Below, piece by piece: positions 1-9,559 of a stretch of 64,000 bases of DNA (the stretch's first letter is position 1; each line of letters starts with the position of its first letter). Below the pieces are notes generated by a model. It was not told the DNA's origin, did no database searches, and saw only the letters and a program-made list of their open reading frames with translations. Source of the stretch: Corynebacterium sp. MSK008 (GTDB lineage: Bacteria; Actinomycetota; Actinomycetes; Mycobacteriales; Mycobacteriaceae); NCBI RefSeq assembly GCF_030232585.1, contig NZ_JASPJX010000003.1, forward strand, positions 149,523 to 213,522, given 5' to 3'. The position numbers were made by a program, and so were the translations under genes.

Positions 1-691
1 AAAGCAACGCGCCGATCAGCGCCGCGCTGGCCAGCAGGTTGTTCACCACGTGCACGATGTAGCTGGCGGTGATGGTGCCGTGGAAGCGTGCCACCAGCGC
101 TAGGCCAATGCCGGCGAAGAAGGTGAACACGATCGCCGGCGGCGCGATGTGGGCCGCCCCGAAAATCGCCGCGGTGGCCAGCACGCTCGCCGCCGCGGGC
201 ATCAGCGTGTCGAAGTAGTTCATGAGGACGCGGCGGAACACGATCTCCTCAATGAACGGCCCGATGAGCAGGTAGCCCACCAGCAAAAGCAGCACTGGCG
301 CGGCGCTGTCCAAGTCCCGGGCGAGGGTCTCGCTGGCGGAGTCGCCGCGGGGCTCAAGTCCGAACAGCGGCGCGACAACCGACGTCGCTGCCGCAGAGCC
401 GAGCACCACCGCCGGAGCCTGCCACAGCAGGTGCCAGCCCCGGCGCCCGAGCCGGGAGAAGCCGAGCTCGAGCCCGCGGTGCCGCATGTAGCGCACGAGC
501 AGCACCGTCGGCACCGCCAACGCGACCAACACGGCAACCGGCAGCACCGTCAGCGCCACAGTCCGGGACACACCGGCGCGCACCAAAACCAGCCCCTGGC
601 CGAGGAGCAGAACGTACATCGCCCCCATCGCGGCGGCCGCAACTCCCGCGTCCCTCAAAGTGGGGGTCTCCATGGCCTGCGGTTCGGGCAT
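1..691 (-). CDS. CPBP family intramembrane metalloprotease (partial, C-terminus outside the window)
   Basis: At least 230 residues; the C-terminal end lies beyond the left edge. I translated it directly because it has no stop in the window. The start ATG at 691-689 has GGAG about 5 nt upstream. Several hydrophobic helices are followed by the three signatures of the CPBP (CAAX protease/bacteriocin-processing, Abi) family: EEIVFRR (EExxxR), FGAAH (FxxxH) and HVVNN (HxxxN). The family cleaves substrates inside the membrane, with the Glu and His residues binding the metal. The physiological substrate cannot be told from sequence. It is divergent from fumC, with about 100 bases between the two starts. 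Confidence 0.85.
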   Translation of the reverse strand, partial: MPEPQAMETPTLRDAGVAAAAMGAMYVLLLGQGLVLVRAGVSRTVALTVLPVAVLVALAVPTVLLVRYMRHRGLELGFSRLGRRGWHLLWQAPAVVLGSAAATSVVAPLFGLEPRGDSASETLARDLDSAAPVLLLLVGYLLIGPFIEEIVFRRVLMNYFDTLMPAAASVLATAAIFGAAHIAPPAIVFTFFAGIGLALVARFHGTITASYIVHVVNNLLASAALIGALL

Positions 692-794
692 TTCGTCTCC
701 TCGTCATGTCCGGTTGGTGCATAATCGTGCTGTGGAAAGGCACGCGCGCACTCTACCGCGCGCGGCGTGCACGCGACAGAAGTAAAGGACAATA

Positions 795-2195
795 ATGGCT
801 GATCAGGAATACCGCATCGAACACGACACGATGGGCGAGGTCAAGGTGCCCGTGGACGCTCTCTGGCGCGCCCAGACGCAGCGCGCTGTGGAGAACTTCC
901 CCATCTCCGGCCGCGGCCTGGAGTCCCAGCAGATCCGCGCGCTCGGCCTGCTCAAGGCCGCGTGCGCGCAGGTGAACAAGGACCTGGGCAACCTGGACGC
1001 CGAGAAAGCCGACGCCATCATCGCCGCGGCGAAGGAGATCGCGGACGGCCAGCACGACGATCAGTTCCCCATTGATGTGTTCCAGACCGGCTCCGGCACG
1101 TCGTCCAACATGAACACCAACGAGGTCATCGCCTCCATCGCGAAGGCCAACGGCGTTGAGGTTCACCCGAACGACCACGTGAACATGGGCCAGTCCTCCA
1201 ACGACACCTTCCCCACCGCCACCCACGTCGCCGCCACCGAGGCCGCGGCCAGCGACCTGATCCCGGCGCTGAAGGTGCTGCAGGAGTCCCTTGAGAAGAA
1301 GGCCACCGAGTGGCACGAGGTGGTCAAGTCCGGCCGCACCCACCTCATGGACGCCACCCCGGTGACCCTGGGTCAGGAGTTCTCCGGCTACGCGCGCCAG
1401 ATCGAGCTCGGCGTCGCACGCGTCGAGGCCACCCTGGAACGCCTGGGCGAGCTCGCCATCGGCGGCACCGCCGTGGGCACCGGCATCAACACCCCGGCGG
1501 AGTTCGGTGGCAAGGTCACCGAGGAGCTGGTCAAGCTCACCGGTGTTGAGCAGCTGTCCGAGGCGAAGAACCACTTCGAGGCGCAGGCCAACCGCGACGG
1601 CCTGGTGGAGTTCTCCGGCGCGATGCGCTCCGTGGCTGTGTCCCTGTACAAGATCGCCAACGACATCCGCCTGATGGGCTCCGGCCCGCTGGCCGGCTTC
1701 GGCGAGATCCACCTGCCGGACCTGCAGCCAGGTTCCTCCATCATGCCGGGTAAGGTCAACCCGGTGCTGTGCGAGACCGCAACCCAGGTCTCCGCGCAGG
1801 TCATCGGCAACGACGTGGCTGTCGCGTTCGGCGGCACCCAGGGCCAGTTCGAACTCAACGTGTTCATCCCGATGATGGCGCGCAACGTCCTCGAGTCCTC
1901 CCGCCTGCTGGCGAACACGGCACGCCAGTTCGCCACCAAGCTTGTGGACGGCATCGAGCCCAACGAAGAGCGCATGCGCACCCTGGCCGAGTCTTCCCCG
2001 TCGATCGTGACCCCGCTGAACTCCGCGATCGGCTACGAAAACGCAGCCAAGATTGCCAAGCACGCGGTCAAGGAGGGCATCACCATCCGCCAGGCCACCA
2101 TCGACCTCGGCTTCGTGGACGGCGAGAAGCTCACCGAGGAGGAGCTGGACAAGCGCCTCGACGTGCTGTCCATGGCCAATACGGACCGCAACTAG
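795..2195 (+). CDS. fumC: Class II fumarate hydratase
   Basis: 466 residues, the usual length for the oxygen-stable, cofactor-free class II fumarase that interconverts fumarate and malate in the TCA cycle. The superfamily signature [11 protein letters not shown] is present in the C-terminal half. The N-terminal [11 protein letters not shown] and the [10 protein letters not shown] segment (substrate binding) also fit FumC rather than argininosuccinate lyase or adenylosuccinate lyase. The ATG has AAAGGA upstream (TAAAGGACAATA). A strong hairpin terminator follows. The same neighbourhood (coaA, glyA, fumC) is seen in M. tuberculosis, from memory of that genome. Confidence 0.97.
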   Translation: MADQEYRIEHDTMGEVKVPVDALWRAQTQRAVENFPISGRGLESQQIRALGLLKAACAQVNKDLGNLDAEKADAIIAAAKEIADGQHDDQFPIDVFQTGSGTSSNMNTNEVIASIAKANGVEVHPNDHVNMGQSSNDTFPTATHVAATEAAASDLIPALKVLQESLEKKATEWHEVVKSGRTHLMDATPVTLGQEFSGYARQIELGVARVEATLERLGELAIGGTAVGTGINTPAEFGGKVTEELVKLTGVEQLSEAKNHFEAQANRDGLVEFSGAMRSVAVSLYKIANDIRLMGSGPLAGFGEIHLPDLQPGSSIMPGKVNPVLCETATQVSAQVIGNDVAVAFGGTQGQFELNVFIPMMARNVLESSRLLANTARQFATKLVDGIEPNEERMRTLAESSPSIVTPLNSAIGYENAAKIAKHAVKEGITIRQATIDLGFVDGEKLTEEELDKRLDVLSMANTDRN

Positions 2196-2210
2196 CACCT
2201 CACTAGAATC

Positions 2211-2248
2211 AGCCCCCAGCACATCAACCAACTTGCTGGGGGCTTTTT
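2211..2248 (+). terminator. Rho-independent terminator of fumC
   Basis: A 10-bp stem AGCCCCCAGC / GCTGGGGGCT with a 14-nt loop is followed by TTTTT. The last T lies two bases before the next ATG (2250), so the terminator sits where that gene's ribosome site should be. Confidence 0.85.
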
Positions 2249-2249
2249 C

Positions 2250-2750
2250 ATGCCTGATTCTTTCTCCGAGCTGCGCACCGCGGGCGGCCCGAACAAGCCG
2301 TGGGTCGTCGGTGGGGTGCTCGCGCTCATCGTCGCCATCATCGGCGTCGCGCTCGCGGCGGCCTACTGGTACGCCAACCCGCGCCCCGAACCGGTCAACG
2401 AGGTTCCCGAAACGGTCACTGTCACCGCGCAGCCGCAGCTTATCGACGATCCTTCGGCCCCCACCGGCACCTACACCGGAACGCTGAACAGCTTGGAAGA
2501 CGATGCGAAGGTCAAGGCGTGGCCCGCGGTAGCGACCTTCGGCGGCGGCACCGCATCGGTGACCTACCCCCTGACCGGCTGCACGGCGCTGATCGGTGGA
2601 GGTGGCGAATCGATCCCGTTGACGAAGGCCTGTAATGACGGGCAGGGCCGTTGGGACGTCGAGAAGCAGGCGCCCGGCGTTGTGAAGCTGACCTACTCCG
2701 AGAATGACAATGCCCTGGTAGAAGGCGAGCTTTCCGCGGGCTTGCCTTAA
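2250..2750 (+). CDS. Hypothetical single-pass membrane-anchored protein
   Basis: 166 residues. A short cytoplasmic N-terminus (about 20 residues with GGPNKPW) is followed by one hydrophobic helix (roughly residues 20-40, GGVLALIVAIIGVALAAAYW) and an extracellular domain of about 120 residues with two Cys (TGCTAL and KACND), which may form a disulfide. The extracytoplasmic part is predicted beta-rich by eye. No family was recognised. The first ATG follows the fumC terminator with no Shine-Dalgarno sequence, so translation may start elsewhere or on a leaderless message. It is probably a real gene: codon use matches its neighbours and it fills the gap before tetR. Confidence 0.7.
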   Translation: MPDSFSELRTAGGPNKPWVVGGVLALIVAIIGVALAAAYWYANPRPEPVNEVPETVTVTAQPQLIDDPSAPTGTYTGTLNSLEDDAKVKAWPAVATFGGGTASVTYPLTGCTALIGGGGESIPLTKACNDGQGRWDVEKQAPGVVKLTYSENDNALVEGELSAGLP

Positions 2751-2752
2751 TG

Positions 2753-2782
2753 TGCACCGGGTGTAATATTGCACCCCGTGCA
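2753..2782 (+). promoter_or_regulatory. Palindromic operator overlapping the tetR promoter and start codon
   Basis: Inverted arms TGCACCGGGTG and CACCCCGTGCA (11 bp each, one mismatch) flank 8 bases holding TAATAT, a good -10. The GTG start at 2778 lies inside the right arm. A repressor here would cover the -10 and the start, as expected for an autoregulated TetR gene. Binding by the adjacent TetR protein is inference. Confidence 0.7.
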
Positions 2783-3386
2783 AAATAAGGGAATCAGGGA
2801 GCAGAAGCGGCGCGAGACGCTGCAACGCATCCGCGACGAGGCCGCGAAACTTGTCCGCGCGCACGGTTACGACAACGTCACCGTCGACGACATCTGCGGC
2901 GCCGCGAGCATTTCCCGGCGCACGTTTTTCAACTACGTCGACTCCAAGGACGAGGCGATCTTGGGCTCGTTCCCCTTCGCCTTCAGCGAGGACGCGCTCG
3001 CCGCGATCCGCAATACGCCGAGCGACAACGTGCTCGAACTTGTCATCCGCTCCGTCGAGGTAGAACCGGGGCGCTTCGACGGGCCGGCCGCGAAATGCCG
3101 GCGCGAGCTCTTGGAGAACAACCCGGGGCTGATGCACGCCGAAGCCGCCCGCAAACGCGGCTTCCTCACCGAGGTAGGCCGCGCGGTCTACGCCCACTTC
3201 GAGCGCTTCCCCGGCGACCGCAGACATGCCGGGACGCTGGAGGATGAGACGCAAATCATCGTGGTCCTCTTCCAGGGCGCGGTGAGCCGCTACCTGTGGC
3301 ACCCTCCGGAGGGCACCGACCCCGTCGAGCAACTGCTAGCTAACGCACACGATCTTTCTACTTACGCAAAGGAGATGACATGGTAG
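2778..3386 (+). CDS. TetR/AcrR family transcriptional regulator
   Basis: About 202 residues. The N-terminal TetR helix-turn-helix reads [21 protein letters not shown], followed by an unconserved ligand-binding domain. I chose GTG 2778 over TTG 2769 because TAATAT (2764-2769) lies 8 nt upstream, the leaderless spacing used across this window. The gene overlaps the start of the MFS exporter by 7 bases, so the two are co-transcribed and probably translationally coupled. By analogy with TetR/EmrB pairs it should repress its own promoter and the pump, with release by a pump substrate; the ligand is unknown. Confidence 0.85.
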   Translation: MQNKGIREQKRRETLQRIRDEAAKLVRAHGYDNVTVDDICGAASISRRTFFNYVDSKDEAILGSFPFAFSEDALAAIRNTPSDNVLELVIRSVEVEPGRFDGPAAKCRRELLENNPGLMHAEAARKRGFLTEVGRAVYAHFERFPGDRRHAGTLEDETQIIVVLFQGAVSRYLWHPPEGTDPVEQLLANAHDLSTYAKEMTW

Positions 3387-4939
3387 AAAACCGCGCGGAC
3401 AACCATCCGCTTCAAGCCACCGCGCCAAATGTGGGGCTGGTGTTCTCGGCCTTGCTGCTGACCATGCTGATGAGCTCGCTGGGGCAGATGATCTTCGCCA
3501 CCGCCCTGCCCACCATCGTCGGCGAGCTCGGCGGCGTGGACCACATGAGCTGGGTTATCTCGGCGTTTCTGGTCACCATGACCATCGCCATGCCGGTCAA
3601 CGGCAAACTCGGCGACATCCTGGGCCGCAAGTGGCTCTACATCACCGGCATCGGCCTGTTCGTGGTCGGTTCCACCATCGGCGGCTTCGCCCACACCATG
3701 GAGCTGTTGATCATCGGCCGCGCCGTGCAAGGCCTCGGCGCGGGCGGGATGATGGTGAACTCGCAGTCCATCATCGCCGAAGTGGTTCCTGCACGCGAGC
3801 GCGGCAAGTACATGGGTGTCATGGGCGCCGTGTTCGGCGTGTCGTCGGTGCTGGGTCCTGTGCTCGGCGGCTGGTTCACCGACGGCCCCGGCTGGCGCTG
3901 GGCGCTGTGGATGAACATCCCGCTGGGCATTTTGGCCATGAGCGTGTGCGCGGCCGTGCTGCGCCTGCGCCGCGGCTCCGCCAAGGGCATGCACTACGAC
4001 TACCTGGGCACCACGCTGATGGTGGTGGCCACCACCTCGCTGATCCTCACCACCACGTGGGGCGGCACCCAGTATGAGTGGACCTCCCCCACCATCATCG
4101 CCACCTCGCTCATCGCGTTTGTTGCCGCCGTGACGTTCGTGTTCGTGGAGCTGCGGGCGACCAACCCGCTGATCCCGATGGACCTGTTCAAAAACCGCAA
4201 CATGGTCCTGACCACCCTGGCAGGCACCGTGCTCGGCTTGGCCATGACCAGCGGGCTGGCGTACCTGCCCACCTACCTGCAGATGGTCCACCAGCTCACC
4301 CCCACCGAGGCGGGGCTGATGATGCTGCCGATGGTCATCGGCATGCTCGTCACCGGCATGACGGTCGGCTTCATCATCTCCAAGACCGGCCGTTACAAGA
4401 TCTACCCGCTGGTTGGCATGCTCGTGACTACCCTGGGGCTGTTCCTGTTCTCGCGCCTGGAGGTCACCACGTCGCTGACCAGGCTGGGCGTCTACATGTT
4501 CATCTTCGGCTTCGGCCTCGGCCTGGTCATGCAGGTGCTGGTGCTGATCGTGCAGAACTCGTTCCCGCTCAAGCACGTGGGAACCGCAACGTCCACGAAC
4601 AACTTCTTCCGTCAGATCGGCTCGTCGATAGGCGCGTCGCTTTCGGGCTCGCTGTTCATCCACAACATGCGCGACAACTTGGAGCAGCGCCTGCCGGAGG
4701 CGCTGGCGAAGCTGGGTCCGGAGGGTGAGGCGTACGCGGCGAAGTTCCAAGACGGCGGGGCCAACAGCCTCACCCCCGGCGGGGTCGCCCAACTGCCCGA
4801 TCCTTTAAGAGAGGCGGTGCTGAGCAGCTACAACGACGGTCTTACCCCCGTGTTCCTGCTCATGGTGCCGCTGGCAATCATCGCTTTTGTCCTCCTGCTT
4901 CCGGTGCGCGAGGAGGCCCTCAAGGAGGACCTGAGCTAG
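3380..4939 (+). CDS. MFS drug exporter, DHA2 (EmrB/QacA-like) family
   Basis: 519 residues with about 14 hydrophobic segments, the size of DHA2 proton/drug antiporters. Motif A appears after helix 2 as [11 protein letters not shown]. The antiporter motif C region [14 protein letters not shown] is in helix 5. The C-terminal region between the last helices carries a loop with [11 protein letters not shown]. The ATG is preceded by AAAGGAGATGAC and overlaps the stop of the TetR gene by 7 bases. It most likely exports hydrophobic cations or other toxic compounds across the cytoplasmic membrane, under control of that TetR protein. Substrate is not predictable. Confidence 0.9.
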   Translation: MVENRADNHPLQATAPNVGLVFSALLLTMLMSSLGQMIFATALPTIVGELGGVDHMSWVISAFLVTMTIAMPVNGKLGDILGRKWLYITGIGLFVVGSTIGGFAHTMELLIIGRAVQGLGAGGMMVNSQSIIAEVVPARERGKYMGVMGAVFGVSSVLGPVLGGWFTDGPGWRWALWMNIPLGILAMSVCAAVLRLRRGSAKGMHYDYLGTTLMVVATTSLILTTTWGGTQYEWTSPTIIATSLIAFVAAVTFVFVELRATNPLIPMDLFKNRNMVLTTLAGTVLGLAMTSGLAYLPTYLQMVHQLTPTEAGLMMLPMVIGMLVTGMTVGFIISKTGRYKIYPLVGMLVTTLGLFLFSRLEVTTSLTRLGVYMFIFGFGLGLVMQVLVLIVQNSFPLKHVGTATSTNNFFRQIGSSIGASLSGSLFIHNMRDNLEQRLPEALAKLGPEGEAYAAKFQDGGANSLTPGGVAQLPDPLREAVLSSYNDGLTPVFLLMVPLAIIAFVLLLPVREEALKEDLS

Positions 4940-4956
4940 CAGCGTCCCCCCCGGCG

Positions 4957-5496
4957 CTACTGCTCGCGCGACATTGGCAGAATCAACTCCCAAATGTCGC
5001 AGTCGCGCCACTCACCCTGGCGCTCGCCGTAAGCCATCCGCGCCATGTTGTGGAACGTGCCGACCTTTTCAAATCCGCGGGACTTGTGCAGACCCGCGGA
5101 TCCCTCATTTTCGGGGAAGATCCAGGAGTGAATCGACCACTTGTGCAGGCTGATACAGGTCTGGATCAGGTGGTCCAACAAGGCTCCCGCGACGCCGCGA
5201 CCGCGAGCGTCGGGGTGGGTGTAGATCGAATCCTCCACCACGCCGTGGAACACGCTTCGGGACGATGCCTTCGCAGCACCCACCCAGCCGAGCACCTTGT
5301 CGCCGTCGTCCGCGTCGACCGCCACGAAGACGGTCTCCATAATCTTCTTGCGGGAGAATTGCTCCCAGTTCTGCCCCTTGGTTTCCCAGGAGGCGTTGCC
5401 TGTCTGTAGCCCCATCTCGTAGATGGCTCTTACCTGCGGATAGTCTTCCGGTCGGATGGGCCGGATGGCAAAGTCCGATTTTTGCATGCGCCCCAT
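4957..5496 (-). CDS. GNAT family N-acetyltransferase (phosphinothricin acetyltransferase-like)
   Basis: About 179 residues. A GNAT fold starts at FAIRPIRPEDYPQV; the acetyl-CoA pyrophosphate loop is DARGRGVAGALL (consensus R/QxxGxG/A), and NEGSAGLHKSRGFEKVG is the typical late beta-strand/helix of the Pat/Bar-like subgroup, which acetylates phosphinothricin, methionine sulfoximine or similar amino-acid analogues. The start is uncertain: ATG 5496 or 5487, with no clear ribosome site at either. It converges on the MFS gene. Confidence 0.85.
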   Translation of the reverse strand: MGRMQKSDFAIRPIRPEDYPQVRAIYEMGLQTGNASWETKGQNWEQFSRKKIMETVFVAVDADDGDKVLGWVGAAKASSRSVFHGVVEDSIYTHPDARGRGVAGALLDHLIQTCISLHKWSIHSWIFPENEGSAGLHKSRGFEKVGTFHNMARMAYGERQGEWRDCDIWELILPMSREQ

Positions 5497-5543
5497 TGTC
5501 CAGATTCGCCCCAGGGCGCGCAAACGTGGGTGAAACAACGCAA

Positions 5544-5575
5544 AAGCGCCACCCAGCCGAAGCCGGGTGGCGCTT
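5544..5575 (-). terminator. Terminator downstream of the LGFP lipoprotein gene
   Basis: Stem AGCGCCACCC / GGGTGGCGCT closes a 10-nt loop. On the minus strand it ends in CGCTTTTG, so it best serves the minus-strand lipoprotein gene. Confidence 0.75.
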
Positions 5576-5613
5576 GGAATCAGGCGAGGTTAACCCCGAT
5601 TCGATGGACCGAT

Positions 5614-6195
5614 TTACTTCTCGGTCACGATTGCGGTGAAGGCATCCTCGGTGCCGCCGCGGGTCCACTCGATGGTGCCGTTCTCAAACTCCTGGGTCCA
5701 GCCCGACTGGTCGGCGTTCTCGGTCTCCGGTGCGACCGGGAAGCCCAGCTTCTGGTCCAGGCGGACATCAGTCATCCACTCGTTAGCGATCTGGCCCCAG
5801 GTCGGAGCACCACCGGTGTTCTCGTTCCAGGTGATGTAGTGCTCGTTGTCGTAGGTGACGATCCAGCCGCCGTCGGTCTCCTCAACCGCCATCGGCTCGC
5901 CCCACTCCGGCTGAGCGTACTCGTCCATAGCGGCCTTCACACCTGCCGGAACCATCGCGGTTGCGCCGTCGGCGGTGGTGATCTCCTCGGTAGCCTCAGC
6001 GTCGCCAGCAGCAGCGGCGTCGGTGTTATCCGCGGTCTCGCCAGCGGTCTCGGTGGCAACCTCGGTCTCGGTAGCGGTCTCGGAGACAACCTCGGTGGAG
6101 GTCGGCTCGCCCTCGCCGTCGTTGGAGCAAGCAACCAGGCCGGTTGCGCCAAGGGTCAGGGCAGCTGCGGAAGCGACGATCTTACGGGAAAACAT
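5614..6195 (-). CDS. LGFP-repeat cell-envelope lipoprotein
   Basis: About 193 residues. A type II signal peptide ends in the lipobox GLVAC, so the mature protein is lipid-anchored. A low-complexity Thr/Glu/Ala linker (about residues 25-75) precedes a C-terminal region holding LGFP-type units (IANEWMTDVRLDQKLGFP, and a related unit before it). LGFP repeats in corynebacteria are proposed to tie proteins to the cell wall. AAAGG lies 8 nt before ATG 6195, which I prefer to the ATG six bases earlier. The gene has its own terminator. Confidence 0.85.
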   Translation of the reverse strand: MFSRKIVASAAALTLGATGLVACSNDGEGEPTSTEVVSETATETEVATETAGETADNTDAAAAGDAEATEEITTADGATAMVPAGVKAAMDEYAQPEWGEPMAVEETDGGWIVTYDNEHYITWNENTGGAPTWGQIANEWMTDVRLDQKLGFPVAPETENADQSGWTQEFENGTIEWTRGGTEDAFTAIVTEK

Positions 6196-6248
6196 AATCA
6201 TTACCTTTCATTCTTGAAATAAGTGCGCCGTCCATTATGAACTTTGCG

Positions 6249-6827
6249 TTAACGTCGAGTCCGCTTTGCACCCGATCGGGGGTGCGCATTTCCGCGTGAA
6301 GAACGCACCGTGCGCCCTTTGGTCACGCCGACAAAGTCCTGCACAGCGTCCGAATCGTCCGCCTTGCGCCACACGAGCGCGATCTGGGTCGCCGGCTCCT
6401 CGCCCACAAGGGGTAACGCTTTGATCTGTTTGCGCGCGAGGTTCTTCAACAACGGCAGCGGCGCGTAGGCCACGCCGACGTTTGCGGCGACGACTTGGAG
6501 GGCGGACCGGAGGTCGTCGATAGGCGATGGCCCGTCAAAGTTCACAATCTCCTCCGCGAGGTCTTCGCGGGTGACCTCACCCACCTCCGCGTAGACGGAA
6601 TCCTTCGGCACTGCGACGCCAGCGGCCTCCTCGTAGAGGCGCACCACGTGGTGCTCGTCGGTGACGCGCTCGTCCGGTAGCCGCACCAGCGCCGCAGTCG
6701 CTTGCTTGCCGACGAGCACGAACGGATCATCCGACGGCACCGCCTCAAGGCGACTTCCAGTGAGTTCTTCGTATCGGCGGAACCACTTCCCCGGCTCAGT
6801 GCCGGTGGCGAAGGCAATGGTGAGCAT
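6249..6827 (-). CDS. LysR-type substrate-binding domain protein lacking a DNA-binding domain
   Basis: About 192 residues beginning MLTIAFATGTEPGKW, which corresponds to the first strand of a LysR substrate-binding domain. Segments such as SALQVVAANVGVAYAPLPL and EPATQIALVWRK are the usual second-lobe motifs. No N-terminal helix-turn-helix exists: upstream is a divergent start only 26 bases away. The C-terminus is basic (RSSRGNAHPRSGAKRTRR). It could be a ligand sensor acting in trans or a degenerate regulator. The start at 6827 is supported by TAGCAT 8 nt upstream (leaderless). Confidence 0.75.
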   Translation of the reverse strand: MLTIAFATGTEPGKWFRRYEELTGSRLEAVPSDDPFVLVGKQATAALVRLPDERVTDEHHVVRLYEEAAGVAVPKDSVYAEVGEVTREDLAEEIVNFDGPSPIDDLRSALQVVAANVGVAYAPLPLLKNLARKQIKALPLVGEEPATQIALVWRKADDSDAVQDFVGVTKGRTVRSSRGNAHPRSGAKRTRR

Positions 6828-6835
6828 GTCGCTCA

Positions 6836-6845
6836 ATGCTACCGT
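6836..6845. promoter_or_regulatory. Overlapping divergent -10 elements
   Basis: The minus-strand -10 TAGCAT (6841-6836) and the plus-strand -10 TACCGT (6840-6845) share two bases. Spacers of 8 and 7 nt lead straight to ATG 6827 (minus) and ATG 6853 (plus). Polymerase could occupy only one direction at a time. Confidence 0.6.
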
Positions 6846-6852
6846 TTTGACC

Positions 6853-7233
6853 ATGACTGATCAGACCCCCTCCGGCACCGCCATGAAGCCGGTGACCGCC
6901 GCAAAGAAGCTGGGCATCTACCTCCCCGCCACCCCGCAGGAGTTCCAGGACGGTGCCGTGACCCACGCCGAGCTGCGCGAGTTGCAGGACAACCCGCCGC
7001 AGTGGCTGCAGGAACTGCGACTTTCGGGCCCGCACCCACGCCCCGAGGTCGCCCGCAAGCTGGGTATTTCCGTGACCGCGCTGAAAAACGCCGGCGTGGA
7101 CCAGGCCATGACTACTGAAGAGATCCGCGCGCTGCTGGACGACCAGCCCGAATGGCTGCACAAAGCCCGCGCCGCTCTCGCGGAGCAGCGCGGGCGCGAC
7201 GGCGCAAGCGCCGTCGAGGGGGAAGACGACTAG
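6853..7233 (+). CDS. DUF5997 family protein
   Basis: 126 residues, soluble, no signal or membrane segment. It opens with [22 protein letters not shown] after a short leader, and contains [20 protein letters not shown], which reads like a small helix-turn-helix-type motif. I recognise it as the actinobacterial DUF5997 family, of unknown function. Start ATG 6853 is supported by TACCGT 7 nt upstream. It converges with glyA and shares a CTAG stop with it (7230-7233). Confidence 0.8.
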   Translation: MTDQTPSGTAMKPVTAAKKLGIYLPATPQEFQDGAVTHAELRELQDNPPQWLQELRLSGPHPRPEVARKLGISVTALKNAGVDQAMTTEEIRALLDDQPEWLHKARAALAEQRGRDGASAVEGEDD

Positions 7234-8522
7234 AGCATCTTCCAATCCTCGAGGTCCGGGTAGAGCGGGTACTTCCGCGCCAGGGCCTCAACGCGGCCGC
7301 GCAGCGCGTCCACATCGGCATCCTCGCCCTTGATCAGGGTCTCCGCGATGATCTCTGCGACCTCGCGGAAGTCCTCCTCGCCGAAGCCGCGGGTGGCCAG
7401 CGCGGAGGTGCCGATGCGCAGGCCGGAGGTCACCTTCGGCGGGCGCGGGTCGAACGGCACGGCGTTGCGGTTGACGGTAATGCCCACCGAGTGCAGCAGG
7501 TCCTCGGCCTGCTGGCCGTCCATTGGCGAGTTGCGCAAGTCCACCAGCACGAGGTGCACCTCGGTGCCTCCGGAGACGACAGAGACACCGGCGTCGCGTG
7601 CGTCGTCGTCAAGCAAACGCCCCGCCAACACCTTCGCGCCGTCGAGGGTGCGCTGCTGGCGGTCCTTGAACTCGTCCGTGCCCGCGATCTTGAATGCGGT
7701 CGCCTTCGCTGCCACGACGTGCATCAGCGGGCCACCCTGCTGGCCCGGGAAGACGGCGGAGTTGAGCTTCTTGTGCAGCTCCAGGTCGTTGGTGAGGATG
7801 AAACCGGAGCGCGGGCCGCCCAGGGTCTTGTGCACCGTGGAGGACACCACGTGCGCATGCGGGACCGGGTTCGGGTGCAGGCCAGCGGCGACCAGGCCGG
7901 CGAAGTGGGCCATGTCCACCCACAGGTATGCGCCGACCTCATCCGCAATCTTGCGGAACTCCGCGAAGTCCTCGTGGCGCGGGTAGGCGGACCAGCCGCC
8001 GATGATCACCTTCGGCTTGACCTCGTGGGCCTGTTTACGCAGCTTCTCCATGTCAATGAGATGGGTGTCCTCCTCCACCTCATACGCCGCAACGTTGTAC
8101 AGGCGCCCGGAGAAGTTGATCTTCATACCGTGGGTGAGGTGGCCGCCGTGTGCCAGGTTCAAGCCCAAGATGGTGTCGCCGGGCTCCGCGAGCGCCATCA
8201 GCACCGCTGCGTTCGCCTGCGCACCGGAGTGCGGCTGCACGTTCGCGTACTTCGCGCCGAATACCTCCTTGGCGCGGTCGCGCGCCAAGTCCTCGATGAC
8301 GTCCACGTGCTCGCAGCCGCCGTAGTAGCGGCGGCCCGGATAGCCCTCGGCGTACTTGTTGGTCAGCACCGAACCCTGCGCCTGCAGCACGGAGCGCGGC
8401 ACGAAGTTCTCGGAGGCGATCATCTCCAAGGTGTCGCGCTGGCGCGCCAGCTCGTCCACAATTGCGGCGTGCACCTCGGGGTCGTAGGTGGCCAGATCCT
8501 GGTAACGGAGGTCTTCAGACAC
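7230..8522 (-). CDS. glyA: Serine hydroxymethyltransferase
   Basis: 430 residues. This PLP enzyme converts serine and tetrahydrofolate to glycine and methylene-tetrahydrofolate, the main source of one-carbon units. Markers are [27 protein letters not shown], and the PLP-lysine motif [12 protein letters not shown] place the start at GTG 8522 because AAAGGA lies about 11 nt upstream; longer readings back to 8627 have no family match and run through the promoter. The gene shares its stop tetranucleotide with the DUF5997 gene. Confidence 0.97.
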   Translation of the reverse strand: MSEDLRYQDLATYDPEVHAAIVDELARQRDTLEMIASENFVPRSVLQAQGSVLTNKYAEGYPGRRYYGGCEHVDVIEDLARDRAKEVFGAKYANVQPHSGAQANAAVLMALAEPGDTILGLNLAHGGHLTHGMKINFSGRLYNVAAYEVEEDTHLIDMEKLRKQAHEVKPKVIIGGWSAYPRHEDFAEFRKIADEVGAYLWVDMAHFAGLVAAGLHPNPVPHAHVVSSTVHKTLGGPRSGFILTNDLELHKKLNSAVFPGQQGGPLMHVVAAKATAFKIAGTDEFKDRQQRTLDGAKVLAGRLLDDDARDAGVSVVSGGTEVHLVLVDLRNSPMDGQQAEDLLHSVGITVNRNAVPFDPRPPKVTSGLRIGTSALATRGFGEEDFREVAEIIAETLIKGEDADVDALRGRVEALARKYPLYPDLEDWKML

Positions 8523-8565
8523 GTCGACCGGGTCCTTTCTTTTCGCGTTGACAACGGTTTCTCGA

Positions 8566-8571
8566 AGTATA
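8566..8571 (-). promoter_or_regulatory. Probable -10 of glyA
   Basis: TATACT on the minus strand, about 43 bases before the glyA GTG. A TTCTTG about 15 nt further upstream is a possible -35. This gives glyA a leader of roughly 35-40 nt with a ribosome site. Confidence 0.4.
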
Positions 8572-8635
8572 GGAAAATCGGCACGACAAGAAGGTGGATT
8601 TATTCCCCTTTTGCGCGGGTGCAACAATGGTGGCT

Positions 8636-9559
8636 ATGTCACGAGCCGATTCGTCGCCGTACCTCGACTTCCACCGCGAGGATTGGCGCAAACGCCGCGC
8701 CAAAATGCCCCAGGTGCTCACCGAGGAAGAGTTGGAGAAGCTCTCCGGCATCGGCGAGAACCTCGACCTGCAGGAGGTCGAGGACATCTACCTGCCCCTG
8801 TCGCGCCTGATCCACCTGCAGGTGCGCGCCCGGCAAAAGCTCACCAACGCCACCGAGACGTTCATCGGCGGCGACCCGGGGCACGTACCGTTCATCATCG
8901 GCCTGGCCGGCTCGGTTGCCGTGGGCAAATCCACCACCGCGCGTGTGCTGCAGGTGCTGTTGCAGCGGTGGGACTCGCACCCGCGGGTGGACCTAGTCAC
9001 CACCGACGGCTTCCTCCACCCCAAGGCGGTGCTGGAGGAACGCGGGATCATGAAACGCAAAGGTTTCCCGGAGTCCTACAACCGGAGAAACCTCATGCGT
9101 TTTGTCACCGAGGTCAAATCCGGCCAGCCGGTGGTCAAGGCCCCGATCTACTCGCACGAGGCCTACGACATCCTCCCAGACGAGTTCGTGGAGGTCCGCC
9201 AGCCCGACATCCTCATCCTCGAGGGCCTAAACGTGCTGCAGACCGGCCCGACACTGATGGTCTCCGACCTGTTCGACTTCTCCATCTACGTCGACGCGAA
9301 GACCGCAGACATCGAGCGCTGGTACATCGAACGCTTCCTCAAACTGCGCGACACCTCGTTCCAGCAGCCCGGCAACCACTTCGAGGGCTTCGCTGGCATG
9401 GACGACTCCGAGGCCACCTACGCCGCGCGCGAGCTGTGGCAGACCATCAACCTGCCCAACCTGGTGGAAAACATCCTGCCCACCCGCGTGCGCGCCTCAC
9501 TGGTGCTGCGCAAGGACTACGACCACACCGTCCAGCGCGTGCGCATGCGCAAGATGTAG
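8636..9559 (+). CDS. coaA: Pantothenate kinase, type I
   Basis: About 307 residues. It phosphorylates pantothenate in the first step of coenzyme A synthesis. The P-loop is [20 protein letters not shown] and [15 protein letters not shown] are characteristic of bacterial type I PanK, and FHREDW sits at the N-terminus. The start may be ATG 8636 ([12 protein letters not shown]) or 8627; neither has a strong ribosome site. It is divergent from glyA and abuts the stop of the prenyl synthase tail to tail, with no intervening base. Confidence 0.95.
   Translation: MSRADSSPYLDFHREDWRKRRAKMPQVLTEEELEKLSGIGENLDLQEVEDIYLPLSRLIHLQVRARQKLTNATETFIGGDPGHVPFIIGLAGSVAVGKSTTARVLQVLLQRWDSHPRVDLVTTDGFLHPKAVLEERGIMKRKGFPESYNRRNLMRFVTEVKSGQPVVKAPIYSHEAYDILPDEFVEVRQPDILILEGLNVLQTGPTLMVSDLFDFSIYVDAKTADIERWYIERFLKLRDTSFQQPGNHFEGFAGMDDSEATYAARELWQTINLPNLVENILPTRVRASLVLRKDYDHTVQRVRMRKM

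Noticed and set aside
753..3332. An 859-codon open frame antisense to fumC and the TetR gene
   Set aside because: It is the usual complementary-strand shadow of GC-rich coding DNA, with low-complexity His/Arg/Gly composition and no family match. fumC is certain on the other strand. Similar long antisense frames (3362-4792, 18288-19781, 22612-23298, 54368-55546) were dropped for the same reason.
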